From Paenibacillus sp. SYP-B4298 (GTDB lineage Bacteria > Bacillota > Bacilli > Paenibacillales > Paenibacillaceae), in the NCBI RefSeq assembly GCF_027627475.1, contig NZ_CP115484.1, positions 4,658,501 to 4,722,500 on the forward strand: DNA of 64,000 bases, read 5' to 3'. This document shows positions 1 to 10,168 of this stretch, one piece after another. Position numbers and translations under genes: made by a program. The notes under the pieces were generated by a model. It was given only the letters and a program-made list of their open reading frames with translations, did no database searches and was not told the DNA's origin. Position 1 is the first letter of the stretch. The number at the start of each line of letters is the position of its first letter.

Positions 1-13
1 GAGTCCAAGGAGC

Positions 14-781
14 ATGTCGAAATTCATGGTTAACTCGTGGTTTCCCTATTATCATGCCAACCCTTCAACCAGAATTCGCCTCTTTTGCTTTCCATTTGCC
101 GGAGGAGGGGCCTCCTTCTACAGGAACTGGAGCGCTCGCCTTCCTTGGGCTGAGGTCATAGCCGTCCAATTGCCTGGCAGGGAGAACCGAATTGGTGAAT
201 TACCCTATGTAATTATCGAGGATGCTCTTCAGGCGCTTGAGACTGCTCTGTTGCCTTTTCTCTCGAAACCGTTTGCATTCATGGGCTACAGCATGGGCGG
301 GATGCTCTCTTTTCATCTCGCCCAGCAGTTGCAACGCAAATACAACCTCACTCCAGAGCGGCTCTTTCTCGCTGCCAGCCGTCCTCCTTGGGCTTCAGAT
401 TGGCGGCATTTCTACGACGAGGAGTCAGACGAGGCATTAATTAAACGCTTGCTTTCCATTGGGGGCACGCCAGAAGCCCTGCTGCATCATCAAGAATTAT
501 GGCCCATGCTATTGCCGACCATCCGTGCAGATTTCCAGCTCTGCTCCAGCCTTAGAATGCCCGATCCGGGCGAGCCATTGTCCTGCCCTATTACGGTATT
601 TGGCGGAGACGACGATGCGCTCGTAACCACTGACCAATTACAAGAATGGAGAATGGGGACCTTTGGCGAATTCGAGCTTCATTCCTTTGCAGGGGGCCAT
701 TTTTTCATTGAGCATCATTTGGGGACGATCCACGATTGCATGACGACGCTTCTTTGCATGAATACCATTCAGAAGGGTTGA
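14..781 (+). CDS. Type II (editing) thioesterase of an NRPS/PKS cluster
   Basis: An alpha/beta hydrolase of 255 residues, the usual size of stand-alone type II thioesterases that clear mis-primed or stalled acyl groups from carrier proteins. The nucleophile motif GYSMGG places the catalytic Ser at about residue 93, an acidic GGDDDA turn follows near 200, and the catalytic His is in GGHFF at about 229. The N-terminal FPFAGGGASFYRNW segment is typical of the GrsT/SrfAD type. The ATG at 14 sits almost on top of an AAGGAG sequence (7-12), so spacing is poor; an ATG at 26 is a possible alternative. The stop lies 5 bases before the acyl-AMP ligase start, so this gene is in the same operon and probably not the first gene of the cluster, which likely extends left of the window. 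Confidence 0.93.
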   Translation: MSKFMVNSWFPYYHANPSTRIRLFCFPFAGGGASFYRNWSARLPWAEVIAVQLPGRENRIGELPYVIIEDALQALETALLPFLSKPFAFMGYSMGGMLSFHLAQQLQRKYNLTPERLFLAASRPPWASDWRHFYDEESDEALIKRLLSIGGTPEALLHHQELWPMLLPTIRADFQLCSSLRMPDPGEPLSCPITVFGGDDDALVTTDQLQEWRMGTFGEFELHSFAGGHFFIEHHLGTIHDCMTTLLCMNTIQKG

Positions 782-786
782 TTAGA

Positions 787-2595
787 ATGCTGCATATGAA
801 CGAGCAAGGTACTATTGTTGACATCCTGCTAGGCATCGCTCAAGCAAGACCGGAGGACTTAGCCATTACGCATCTGGATACGGTCAATGAATCCATCTCT
901 TACGGCATGCTGCTGGGCCGTGCCCGGGCGATTGCTACTGTGCTGCTAGAGACGGGTGCATCCGGCCATAGAGTCATGCTGGCTTATCCCTCTAGCATTG
1001 AATATGTATGCGCATTCTTTGGATGCCTCCTGGCTGGAGCGATCGCTGTTCCCGTCTATCCGCCGAAGCATTCCAAGCAGGATGTACGCTTTGAATCCAT
1101 TCAACAGGATTCCGGCTCTGCATTTGCACTCACCAGCGAAGCTATTTTGACAGACCTGCTCAATAGAAATTCACAGTATGTGCGCCAGGATGGCTTGCGC
1201 TGGATCGTCACAGATACATTGGAGGCCGAGGATCATCGCGATGGGAGCCACCGCCTTCCTACTGCAGACGAGGTTTGCTTTTTGCAATATACCTCAGGCT
1301 CCACCTCCATGCCCAAAGGCGTTATGGTATCGCATGGCAATATTGTGACCAACACGAAAATGATCGCGAGCACATTCGATATGCCTCCATCCGGCACGAT
1401 TGTCAGTTGGCTCCCTCATTTTCATGACATGGGACTGATTGGAAAGACATTGCTGGCTGTCAGTCTAGGATATCATTTGGTGCAGATGCCTCCGATCTAT
1501 TTCATGCAACGGCCAGTGCGTTGGCTGCAGGCCATTTCGACATACAAAGCGGTCCTTACAGCAGCCCCAAACTTTGCATTCGATCTGTGCGTTAAAAAAG
1601 TAACTGCAGAACAAATGGAGGGGCTGGACTTGTCCGATTTAAAAAACGCTGTCTGTGGGGCAGAGCCCATAAGATTCAACACAGTTACTGCTTTCTCTGA
1701 GAAATTCTCGACGATCGGATTCAGACAGGAGGCCTTCTGTCCCTCCTTCGGGCTGGCCGAAGCCACGCTTATGGTATCCGGCTCTGATCCTTATTCCTCA
1801 CCCAATATACATACTTTGGATAAGGGAGAGTTAAAGAATCACCGTGTTGTATTTGCGGATACAGCTAGCTATGCTCAACCCTCCTGTACCACCCATGTCG
1901 TTAGCTGCGGGAAGCCGAACGCAACGACAACCGTAGCGATTGTTGATCCACAGACGGGGATGCTCTGCCCCAACGACCGGATCGGTGAGGTATGGCTTGC
2001 AGGGCCTAATATCACACTCGGCTATTGGAATCGATCTGAGGAGACGGCTTCCGTATTCCATCGCAGCCTGCCCGAGTTTCCGAATAAGCTTTTTATGAGA
2101 ACCGGAGACCTTGGGTACATGCATGACGGGGAGCTCGCCATTACCGGAAGACTTAAAGATTGCTTCTCGATCCGAGGGCAGAATTACTTCCCTAACGACA
2201 TCGAGCATACCGTGGAGAGCAGCCATCTGGCCATCCAGCAAGGAGCTACAGCAGCCTTCGCAGTCGAGCATGGTGGAGAGGAACGGCTGGCGGTGATCGC
2301 TGAAATTGATAGACAGTGGAGGAAGAGTGACCTTGCCCTGGTAGCTACAGCAGTGCGAACCGCCATCTTCGAAGAGCACGGACTGCAGGTGCATGCACTT
2401 ATCCTCTCCCATCCTGGCAGTGTGCCCAAAACGACAAGCGGCAAAATACAGAGAAGACAGTGTAAACAATTGTATGAAGAGCAAGGACTCCCTGCTCTGT
2501 ACGCGCAGGTTCGAAACCAGCATGTGCCGGATTGGGGCGCAGTCAGTCATACCCGTGACGAACAAACATTGGAGCAAGGGGTACAGAACAGATGA
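787..2595 (+). CDS. Fatty acyl-AMP ligase (FAAL)
   Basis: An adenylate-forming enzyme of 602 residues that should activate a free fatty acid as acyl-AMP and load it onto a carrier protein. Visible motifs are the phosphate loop YTSGSTSMPKGVMVSH, PHFHDMGLIG, the FAAL-type stretch around FMQRPVRWLQAIS, the TGDLGY/GRLKD region and a C-terminal KTTSGKIQRR lysine. These match FAALs of lipopeptide loading modules better than CoA ligases. The reading frame is open back to 736, but the ATG at 787 is preceded by AGAAGGG at a suitable distance and follows the thioesterase stop directly, so it is chosen. Its stop overlaps the next start (ATGA). With the ACAD-like gene and discrete ACP it forms a starter-unit loading set. 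Confidence 0.94.
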   Translation: MLHMNEQGTIVDILLGIAQARPEDLAITHLDTVNESISYGMLLGRARAIATVLLETGASGHRVMLAYPSSIEYVCAFFGCLLAGAIAVPVYPPKHSKQDVRFESIQQDSGSAFALTSEAILTDLLNRNSQYVRQDGLRWIVTDTLEAEDHRDGSHRLPTADEVCFLQYTSGSTSMPKGVMVSHGNIVTNTKMIASTFDMPPSGTIVSWLPHFHDMGLIGKTLLAVSLGYHLVQMPPIYFMQRPVRWLQAISTYKAVLTAAPNFAFDLCVKKVTAEQMEGLDLSDLKNAVCGAEPIRFNTVTAFSEKFSTIGFRQEAFCPSFGLAEATLMVSGSDPYSSPNIHTLDKGELKNHRVVFADTASYAQPSCTTHVVSCGKPNATTTVAIVDPQTGMLCPNDRIGEVWLAGPNITLGYWNRSEETASVFHRSLPEFPNKLFMRTGDLGYMHDGELAITGRLKDCFSIRGQNYFPNDIEHTVESSHLAIQQGATAAFAVEHGGEERLAVIAEIDRQWRKSDLALVATAVRTAIFEEHGLQVHALILSHPGSVPKTTSGKIQRRQCKQLYEEQGLPALYAQVRNQHVPDWGAVSHTRDEQTLEQGVQNR

Positions 2596-4319
2596 TGATC
2601 CCGAAGCAATATCAAGCCATTGAAGACTTTGAACGTTATTTGGGCGACCCTGCCAATCCCGACAATCCCTTCTCCACCCGGCGGGTCATGCAGCTTGACG
2701 AGCAGGAAGAGTATCCGCAGGAGCTGCTTGATACCATCAATGGCTGGGGAGCGGCATGCTATCATGTACCGCAGAGCTATGGCGGGAAGCTGGTTTCCCT
2801 GGAGCAGTCGCTAAGCCTGGCTCGATCAGTAGCAAGAAGGGACATTACAGTAGGAGTAGCCAACGGGGTCTGCTTGCTTGGTGCTCTTCCAGTCTGGTTC
2901 AGCGGCTCGGAGGAACAGAAGCAGCGCGTAGCTGAGCTGCTTCTGACTCATTGCAAGCTCGGCTTCGCTCTGTCCGAACGCGAACGCGGCCATGACATAT
3001 TAAGTAATGATACGTCAGCGACCCTTGACGAGTCGGACTATATCCTCAACGGCGAGAAGTGGACGATTGGGCATGCTACACGCTCTGACGCCCTCACCCT
3101 GTATGCCAGAACCGCCCCCAATGGCGGAGCTAGAGGTTATACCATGTTTTTGCTCGATAAGCGCCTTCTTCATCCTGATGATTACGCCTATGTCCCCAAG
3201 CTCAAAACACTCGGGCTACGAGCTCATGACCTGAGCGGCATTCGCTTGGATCAGCTACGTCTCCCTGCCTCTGCCAAAATCGGCGCTGAAGGAGACGGAC
3301 TGCTGCTCGCTACCCAAGCCACATTAGTCACACGAACGCTATGTGCTGCAATTATGCTGGGCGGCACGGACACAGCGTTGCGCATGACAGTGGATTTCGC
3401 ATTGAACAGACAGTTGTATGGCAAGCCCTTGTATGAGATGGAGCATATTCGAGCCACACTGGCGGATGTGCTGGTGGATCTGTTGATTAGTGACTGCTTG
3501 GCTACCAGCACTGCTCGTGCCTGGCATATGATAACGGATCAGATGAGTATATGGGCCTCGGCAGTCAAGTACTTTGTACCGACTGTACTGGAGGAGAGTG
3601 TTCACCAGTTGGCTTCCGTGCTAGGATCGCGGTTCTTCTTGCGTGACGACTACGCGGAGGGGCTATTTCAAAAAATCTACCGCGACATCCCCATTGTCAG
3701 TGTGTTTGAGGGCAGCTCGAATGCTCAGCTACACGGCGTCGCCCTCCAACTGAGGCAATTGCTGAGACAGCGCTCTTCCTCGCAGGAGAATCTTGCCGAT
3801 CGTTTGCGACGCACCTTTTGCTACCATGAGTCCATTGACGAATTTGTTCAACCGGACAAGATCGAACTGCACAGTCATGGACAGAATGATGCGCTGGAGG
3901 GAATCGAGCATTCATTGACTCTGTTAATGGACAGATCACACCCGCTTCAAGAAAGGGTAGCTGTTCTGGTTCAATCATTGCTGGCACAGCTTACGCAGCT
4001 TCGCTCGGACTATGCAAGCTGCAGCAGCCAGCTAAGAGATAAATCTCTTATGCAGTTGGAGTTTTCCCAACACTATATCCGGTTGCACACCGCAGCCGTC
4101 TGCTTTCACACATGGGTCTATAATCTCGATCAGCTCGACGACTTTTTCCATGCTGGCGAATGGTTGGAAGCAGCTCTGTCCAAGCTATTGCATCCCGAGC
4201 AACGAATGAGCAGCCGCATGACCCCGAAGCTACTGGACACATTGGGACAACAATTAGTCAATCGTTTGAAAAATAATACAGCCTACTCTATTGTGCCTAT
4301 ACAATACGGTTCATCTTAA
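2592..4319 (+). CDS. Acyl-CoA dehydrogenase-like flavoprotein acting on the starter acyl chain
   Basis: A protein of 575 residues with the acyl-CoA dehydrogenase fold in roughly its first 400 residues: the FALSERERG region for FAD and substrate contact, the NRQLYGKPLYEMEHIRATL segment near the flavin, and a catalytic-type Glu at about residue 373 in SVFEGSSNAQLHG. The C-terminal 170 residues are an extension beyond the usual 380-400 residue family length, helical in appearance and without a motif I recognise. It overlaps the FAAL stop and is followed by a discrete ACP, the arrangement of FAAL-ACAD-ACP cassettes in which the enzyme desaturates an ACP-bound fatty acyl chain, often at alpha-beta. 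That substrate assignment is inferred from context. Confidence 0.88.
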   Translation: MMIPKQYQAIEDFERYLGDPANPDNPFSTRRVMQLDEQEEYPQELLDTINGWGAACYHVPQSYGGKLVSLEQSLSLARSVARRDITVGVANGVCLLGALPVWFSGSEEQKQRVAELLLTHCKLGFALSERERGHDILSNDTSATLDESDYILNGEKWTIGHATRSDALTLYARTAPNGGARGYTMFLLDKRLLHPDDYAYVPKLKTLGLRAHDLSGIRLDQLRLPASAKIGAEGDGLLLATQATLVTRTLCAAIMLGGTDTALRMTVDFALNRQLYGKPLYEMEHIRATLADVLVDLLISDCLATSTARAWHMITDQMSIWASAVKYFVPTVLEESVHQLASVLGSRFFLRDDYAEGLFQKIYRDIPIVSVFEGSSNAQLHGVALQLRQLLRQRSSSQENLADRLRRTFCYHESIDEFVQPDKIELHSHGQNDALEGIEHSLTLLMDRSHPLQERVAVLVQSLLAQLTQLRSDYASCSSQLRDKSLMQLEFSQHYIRLHTAAVCFHTWVYNLDQLDDFFHAGEWLEAALSKLLHPEQRMSSRMTPKLLDTLGQQLVNRLKNNTAYSIVPIQYGSS

Positions 4320-4363
4320 TCAAACCCAATCTTACCCATAACATTTATAAAGGAGCATTCTTT

Positions 4364-4636
4364 ATGGAGAAAAAAACAGCCTACTCCTTGGAAGACATTC
4401 AACAATTGCTGATCGACAAAATCGCTGAGCTTGCAGAGATTGCTCCTGACAGTATCCATCCTGCCGAGCCTTTTGCCAGCTATGGCCTGGATTCTCTGCT
4501 CGCAGTTACATTTGTCGGCGACCTGGAGGATTGGTTCGAGCTTCGTCTGCCAGCAACTCTGCTGTGGGACTATCCCTCTATCCAGTCACTCTCCGGCTAT
4601 CTGTATACAGAATTGAGCATGCTTACTGCGAATTAG
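4364..4636 (+). CDS. Discrete acyl carrier protein
   Basis: An acidic protein of 90 residues with the phosphopantetheine motif YGLDSLLAV (Ser at about residue 44) and the four-helix pattern of carrier proteins. A clear AAAGGAG lies upstream of the ATG. It sits between the ACAD-like gene and the PKS gene and is the natural acceptor for the fatty acyl group activated by the FAAL and the carrier on which the dehydrogenase would act before transfer to the ketosynthase. Confidence 0.93.
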   Translation: MEKKTAYSLEDIQQLLIDKIAELAEIAPDSIHPAEPFASYGLDSLLAVTFVGDLEDWFELRLPATLLWDYPSIQSLSGYLYTELSMLTAN

Positions 4637-4655
4637 ACGAACTGGAGGTCACAGC

Positions 4656-7600
4656 ATGGAGGACATTGCAATCATCGGCATGGCCTGCCGATTTCCCGGA
4701 GCCAGAAATCTTCTTGAGTACGAGCACATGCTCCGCAACGGAGACTGCGCCATCAGCGAAGTGCCCAGCGATCGCTGGGAGCCAGAGCTTATCGAGCAGA
4801 CGGTGCGGCAGCAATCCGGCAAGACTCTCTCGAAGTACGGCGCATTCCTAGATGGAATCGACCGCTTTGATGCATCCTTCTTTAATATCTCACCGCGTGA
4901 AGCGGTTCATATGGACCCTCAGCAGCGTCTGCTATTGGAGACCTCCTGGGAAGCATTAGAAAATGCCGGGGTTGTGCCGAATCAGCTTGCCGGCTCCAGA
5001 AGCGGAGTCTATGTCGGCATTATGAATGCTGATTACAATACACTGCAGAACAGCGATCTCAACGGTATTACTCCCTTCTCGGGCCCCGGCAGCCAACCTG
5101 CCATTACCGCTAATCGGCTCTCTTATTACTATGATTTCCGGGGCCCCAGCATCGCTATGGATACGGCCTGTTCCTCCTCTCTGGTAGCTATCCATCAGGC
5201 ATGCCAGGCTTTGCGTCTCGGAGAAGCCTATCCTATTGCACTGGCATGCGGCGTGAATGTGATGCTATCTCCGGCTGGGCATGTGTTCTTCAGTAAGGCA
5301 GGCGTGATGTCCGCAGATGGCTTATGCCGAACCTTTGACGCAGAGGCTTCCGGATTTTCCAGAGGCGAAGGCGCGGGCGTCATCGTGCTCAAACCGTTGT
5401 CCCTGGCCATACAAGATGGAGACCCCATCTGGGCAGTCATCAAAGGGAGTGCCGTTAATCAGGATGGTCGGACGAACGGACTGATGGCACCAAACCGCTT
5501 CTCTCAAGAAGAAGTGTTGAGAGATGCCTACCTCAATGCCAACGTAGACGCCAAGGACATTCACTATGTGGAATTGCATGGAACCGGAACTCTCCTAGGT
5601 GATCCCATCGAAGCGAATGCTCTCGGAGCTGTGTTGGCCCAAGGCAGGAGCAACGGACAACACTGTCTGGTCGGTTCTGTCAAAACGAATATAGGACATC
5701 TGGAGTCCGCTGCGGGCATCGCTGGCGTGATCAAAGTTGCGCTCATGATGCGCAGGCGCGAGATTTTTCCCAGCCTCCACTATGAGCGTCCCAATCCATA
5801 CATACCGTTTGAGCAACTGCCAATTCGCGTCGCCTCGTCTCGCTTGCCTTGGCCGGATCAATCGGGCAGCGCACTGGCTGGAGTCAGCGCCTTTGGCTTT
5901 GGCGGCACCAATGTACATGTTGTCATAGCAGAGGCTCCGTCGCTTCCAGGCGCACCGCTAGAGACAGCGGAGCATCACCCATCGTCTCTGCTCCTACTCT
6001 CTGCTAAGGATGGACAGGCGCTTGAGGCTATGGCACAGGCCTATGAGGCGGCTGTTCCCGCTCTCTCTTCGCTTGATGATTTATGTTACAGCTCGGCAGT
6101 TCGAAGAACACATCATTCGCATCGTCTAGCCATTGTCTTTCATACCAAAGATGAGGTTAGACAGCAGCTCGAAGCCTTCGGCTCGTCTTCGTCTGCAGCC
6201 GATCTGTTCCTAGGCACCGCGCCGCCTATGACTCCACGAATTGTATATGTTTTTACAGGCCAAGGCTCTCAGTGGCAGGGCATGGGGCGAGAGCTGATGA
6301 AGACAGAGAATGTATTCCGCTCTGCCGTGATCCGCTGCTGCGATATATACGAGCGCCTATCAGGCATTTCGCTGCTGGAGGAGTTTGTTGAGGGTGCGGC
6401 GCCTTCCCGTGTGGAGGAGACAAGAATAGCCCAGCCAGCGATTTTCGCCTTACAGGTCGGCCTCTGCGCCTTACTGGAATCCTGGGGCTTGAAGCCTGGT
6501 GGGGTCATAGGGCACAGTGTGGGAGAACTGGCGGCTGCTTATGTGGCAGGCTCCCTTGAACTGGAGGATGCGCTGCAAGTTATCTTCTATCGGAGCACGA
6601 TCATGCAGCGTATAACAGGCAACGGCAAAATGATGTCCATCTTGTCTAACCGGGAGAACGTGAATGAATTAATCGCGACAACCGGAGCAGATGTCTGCAT
6701 AGCAGCAGTGAATGATGCAAAATCGACAGTGGTTGCTGGGAGTGCGCTTGCTCTGGAGCAGTTGGAGCTGGAATGCAAGACAAGAAGCCTCTCCTGTCTC
6801 TATCTACCTGTTGATTATGCGTTCCATAGTCCGCAGCTCTCCCCTTACCAAGAGGAACTACGAGAAGCACTTCGCGGTATTGCTCCCAAGCAGGGCACGA
6901 TACCACAATGGTCTACACTAAGCGGCGGCCCCATTACTGGAACCGAACATCATGCAGACTACTGGGCTGAGCAAATGTGCAGACCGGTACGCTTTGCAGA
7001 TGCGATCGATGCCGCCAGCCAGGAGGGTTCACCCCTCTTTGTAGAGATTGGGCCGCATGCAGTTCTCAAGGGCTCGATCGAATCCAGCATTCGCAATAGC
7101 CAGAAGGACGGCGCGGTCATTCCGACTTTAATGAAAGAAAAAAATGAGAGGCTGCAGTTGCTCCGAGCAGCGGCTCAACTATATCGCTACGGCATAGAGC
7201 TCCATTGGGATCGTTTGTTTGCCGGCGGCTCGCTGGTTCCGCTGCCTGCGTATCCATGGCAGCGTGAATCCTACTGGTATGAGCAAGGGAGTGAAATGCA
7301 AGCGGCACTGCCTTCCTCTCACTCTGCCATCCCTTCAGCAAAGCTATGCGGACAGCGCTTGCGCTTGCCAGGGCAACTCCCTTATAGGATATGGCATAAC
7401 ACGTTGGATATTACTAGGTACCCCTGGCTGCAGGATCATCAGATTCAACATTCGATTGTTGTCCCCGGTGCGGCATTTATTGAGATTGTGCTTGCTGCTA
7501 TGCAGGAACGATACGAGCCGGATGCAGTCTATGTGCTGAGAGATTTGCAGATTAGACGGGCTCTGTTTCTGCCGCCTGCGGGAAGCCGTTCGATTCAACT

Positions 7601-10166
7601 GCATATTACGGATCAGGCCATGGAAGCATGCTCCTTCCAAACCTATAGCAGCGATAACGAAGCTGATCCAGCCCGGTGGGAAGAGCATGTCACAGGAAAT
7701 ATCGCTCTAGTGCAGAGAGAGGCTATTGCTGCTCCACAGCGTCTTGTGATAGATGAGAGCGTGCGCCGTTTATGGCAGCGCGTGTCGGCAACAGAGTTTT
7801 ACGCGAATGTCTCCTTGAAGGGCCTTCAATACGGGCCAGCCTTTCAAGGCATATCCGAGCTGTGGATCACAGAACAAAAAGCAATGGCATCTATTATCAT
7901 GCCGTCTCAACTGGCATCAAGCGCTGAACAGTATGTGGCGCATCCCTCTGTGCTGGATGCATGCGGTCATCTGCTGCTGGCAACTGCGGGGCAGGAAACA
8001 ACGACAGATACGGTATACATGCCTATCGGTATACAAGAGGTAAGAATATACGGTCGGCTGACGGAGAGAGTATGGAGCATCGCTGAGCAAAAGGATAATG
8101 GCATTAGTGACCAGTTAGAAGGAGACATCCTCATCGCCGATGAATCGGGACAGGTCTTAATGGAGATGATTGGCCTGAAATTCCAGCGGCTGGCGACCAC
8201 GCCCCAAGACAGACCCAGCACTGACAACGCTCCCGTCCAACTGCTTCACAAGCTGTCCTGGAAGGCTGACTCTGAACCTGCAGTCAGGTACGAGCTGCAA
8301 GAAACTCTTAATACATGGATAGTATTTGCTGGCGAGCAAGCCGAGAGCATCGGCGCCCAAGTGGCGGGGCTCATCGGACAGCGCCCATCTCTTCAGACTA
8401 TTATGGTAACTCCAGGCTCCTCCTTCCGCCAGAGAGGGCCTGAACATTACGAGATCAGACCTGGCTCCGTAGAGGATATGACGAAGCTGTTCGACTATAC
8501 CAAGCGCGCCCTGTCGCATGGATGCGGCATTGTCGACACTTGGCCGCTGGAGCGCTCCCAAGCTGACAATCTGATGGAGGTGCTGCCTCACTCCATGCTG
8601 CTTGTTCAAGAAGCAGCGCGCCGTTCATCTAGGGGAGAGGCGCGGATACAGATATGGTATGCAACCGCCGGGGCTCAGGCCGTGACGGAGCAAGATAGGA
8701 ATAGCATCGCTCTTGGACAGGCCGCACTATGGGGGTTCTCCAGAACAATGGCAGTCGAGCTCCCGCATCTATGGGGAGGCATCATCGATCTGGCCCCCGG
8801 CGATCTGCCTGCTGCTGCAGCCCAGTGCCTGCGCAGTGAGATATTCGATATTCGAGCTGATGCCGACCATGCCTTTGCGGCTTATCGTAACGGCAGCCGA
8901 TATACCCCTTCGCTGTTGCCGCTGCATTCGATCGCGAAACAGCCGATGGTGTACACCTCAGCAGACGCTTACGTCATTACCGGAGGGCTAGGAGAGCTTG
9001 GGCTGGCACTTGCAGAGTGGCTGATTAAGCAAGGGGCTGTCTATATCGCGCTGATCGGACGCTCCCCTATCCCCGCGAGGCAGGAATGGGAACAGATGCA
9101 GCAGCACGATAAGCAGTACTCCAGGGTGCTGGCGATTCAGCATCTGGAGCGCCTCGGAGGCATCATCTTCTATGGCGCAGCCGATATCACTGATGCATCG
9201 GCCGTCCAGACGATGCTCAGCGACATGCGGGAAGCAGGGCTCCCCCGTATCCGAGGCGTGTTTCACTTGGCTGGTTATGCCAGTAGCCAGTTAATCGAAA
9301 CAAGCGATAGCGCAGCCCTGGAGCGGACATTGGCTCCCAAAACAAAAGGGACATGGAATCTACACCAGGCATTACTGGAAGAGCCTATTGAGATGTTCGT
9401 TATGTTCTCATCGGCAGCATCCATTGTTGGCTCACCCTTCTTGTCGGCTTACGCTGCGGCTAATGCTTATATGGATGCATTCGCCCTATATCGGGACGCT
9501 CTGGGGTTCCCTACAGTCAGTATTAATTGGGGGCCGTGGGCACAGATTGGAATGGCGGCTCGCAACAGCCATGAGAGTCAGACCTCGTTGGGCAGATTCG
9601 CGCTGATTGAGCCTGAACATGGCTTTCGGTTAATGAATGACATCATTGCATCCCATCTATCCCAGGTTGCTGTGCTGCCGTTCCTGAACCGTCAGACCCA
9701 TGCCCCAACCACACGACCTTCTTCAGAGGAGGCGTGGTCATGGCCAGAAACAGGGGAGGACACCAGCCGCAGCCTACTCCAACTATTGGTAGCCCATACA
9801 GCAGAGGTTCTGAACCTTCCGCCTCATCGTTTGGATACCCAGCAATCCATGCTCTCCTATGGGTTTGATTCGCTGTTATTGATGGAGCTGAAGAAACGGG
9901 TTGAAGCCTCCGTTCATGTTACCCTTCCACTAGTCTCCTTGTTGCAGGGGCCAAGTCTTGAGCAATTGAGTTCGATTGTGCAACAACAGTTGCAGGCGGC
10001 AGCCACTATGCAAGAGGTAAGAGAAGGACTGGCTTCAGACCCAGAAGAACTGCCAGATCAGCGTGAGCAGGAAGAAGCCGAGCGCTTGCTGGAACAAATC
10101 GATGATCTGTCGGAAGAAGAGATTGAGCGACTGCTCGAAGGCATTATGTCTGAAAAGGATGAATAG
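4656..10166 (+). CDS. Type I polyketide synthase module, KS-AT-DH-KR-ACP
   Basis: A protein of 1836 residues forming one extension module. The KS (about 1-425) has DTACSSSL with Cys172, HGTGT (His308) and NIGHLE (His348). The AT (about 530-830) has GQGSQWQGMG, GHSVGE (Ser621) and YAFHS at 721-725; GHSVGE and the AFH part favour malonyl-CoA, but the Tyr makes this uncertain. A DH (about 895-1180) has His928 and a later HPSVLDACGH motif; the usual Gly of HxxxGxxxxP is His932. The KR has GGLGELG near 1439 and a YAAAN active site near 1599. The ACP Ser is in YGFDSLLL near 1738. A C-terminal acidic LSEEEIERLLEGI tail resembles a docking helix. A GGAGG ribosome site precedes the ATG, and the NRPS follows after 2 bases. 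I predict one two-carbon extension with beta reduction and possible dehydration. Confidence 0.95.
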   Translation: MEDIAIIGMACRFPGARNLLEYEHMLRNGDCAISEVPSDRWEPELIEQTVRQQSGKTLSKYGAFLDGIDRFDASFFNISPREAVHMDPQQRLLLETSWEALENAGVVPNQLAGSRSGVYVGIMNADYNTLQNSDLNGITPFSGPGSQPAITANRLSYYYDFRGPSIAMDTACSSSLVAIHQACQALRLGEAYPIALACGVNVMLSPAGHVFFSKAGVMSADGLCRTFDAEASGFSRGEGAGVIVLKPLSLAIQDGDPIWAVIKGSAVNQDGRTNGLMAPNRFSQEEVLRDAYLNANVDAKDIHYVELHGTGTLLGDPIEANALGAVLAQGRSNGQHCLVGSVKTNIGHLESAAGIAGVIKVALMMRRREIFPSLHYERPNPYIPFEQLPIRVASSRLPWPDQSGSALAGVSAFGFGGTNVHVVIAEAPSLPGAPLETAEHHPSSLLLLSAKDGQALEAMAQAYEAAVPALSSLDDLCYSSAVRRTHHSHRLAIVFHTKDEVRQQLEAFGSSSSAADLFLGTAPPMTPRIVYVFTGQGSQWQGMGRELMKTENVFRSAVIRCCDIYERLSGISLLEEFVEGAAPSRVEETRIAQPAIFALQVGLCALLESWGLKPGGVIGHSVGELAAAYVAGSLELEDALQVIFYRSTIMQRITGNGKMMSILSNRENVNELIATTGADVCIAAVNDAKSTVVAGSALALEQLELECKTRSLSCLYLPVDYAFHSPQLSPYQEELREALRGIAPKQGTIPQWSTLSGGPITGTEHHADYWAEQMCRPVRFADAIDAASQEGSPLFVEIGPHAVLKGSIESSIRNSQKDGAVIPTLMKEKNERLQLLRAAAQLYRYGIELHWDRLFAGGSLVPLPAYPWQRESYWYEQGSEMQAALPSSHSAIPSAKLCGQRLRLPGQLPYRIWHNTLDITRYPWLQDHQIQHSIVVPGAAFIEIVLAAMQERYEPDAVYVLRDLQIRRALFLPPAGSRSIQLHITDQAMEACSFQTYSSDNEADPARWEEHVTGNIALVQREAIAAPQRLVIDESVRRLWQRVSATEFYANVSLKGLQYGPAFQGISELWITEQKAMASIIMPSQLASSAEQYVAHPSVLDACGHLLLATAGQETTTDTVYMPIGIQEVRIYGRLTERVWSIAEQKDNGISDQLEGDILIADESGQVLMEMIGLKFQRLATTPQDRPSTDNAPVQLLHKLSWKADSEPAVRYELQETLNTWIVFAGEQAESIGAQVAGLIGQRPSLQTIMVTPGSSFRQRGPEHYEIRPGSVEDMTKLFDYTKRALSHGCGIVDTWPLERSQADNLMEVLPHSMLLVQEAARRSSRGEARIQIWYATAGAQAVTEQDRNSIALGQAALWGFSRTMAVELPHLWGGIIDLAPGDLPAAAAQCLRSEIFDIRADADHAFAAYRNGSRYTPSLLPLHSIAKQPMVYTSADAYVITGGLGELGLALAEWLIKQGAVYIALIGRSPIPARQEWEQMQQHDKQYSRVLAIQHLERLGGIIFYGAADITDASAVQTMLSDMREAGLPRIRGVFHLAGYASSQLIETSDSAALERTLAPKTKGTWNLHQALLEEPIEMFVMFSSAASIVGSPFLSAYAAANAYMDAFALYRDALGFPTVSINWGPWAQIGMAARNSHESQTSLGRFALIEPEHGFRLMNDIIASHLSQVAVLPFLNRQTHAPTTRPSSEEAWSWPETGEDTSRSLLQLLVAHTAEVLNLPPHRLDTQQSMLSYGFDSLLLMELKKRVEASVHVTLPLVSLLQGPSLEQLSSIVQQQLQAAATMQEVREGLASDPEELPDQREQEEAERLLEQIDDLSEEEIERLLEGIMSEKDE

Positions 10167-10168
10167 CA

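Noticed and set aside
1831-2577. Leftward 248-codon frame inside the FAAL gene
   Set aside because: Antisense shadow of a well-supported FAAL; no ribosome site and no motif.
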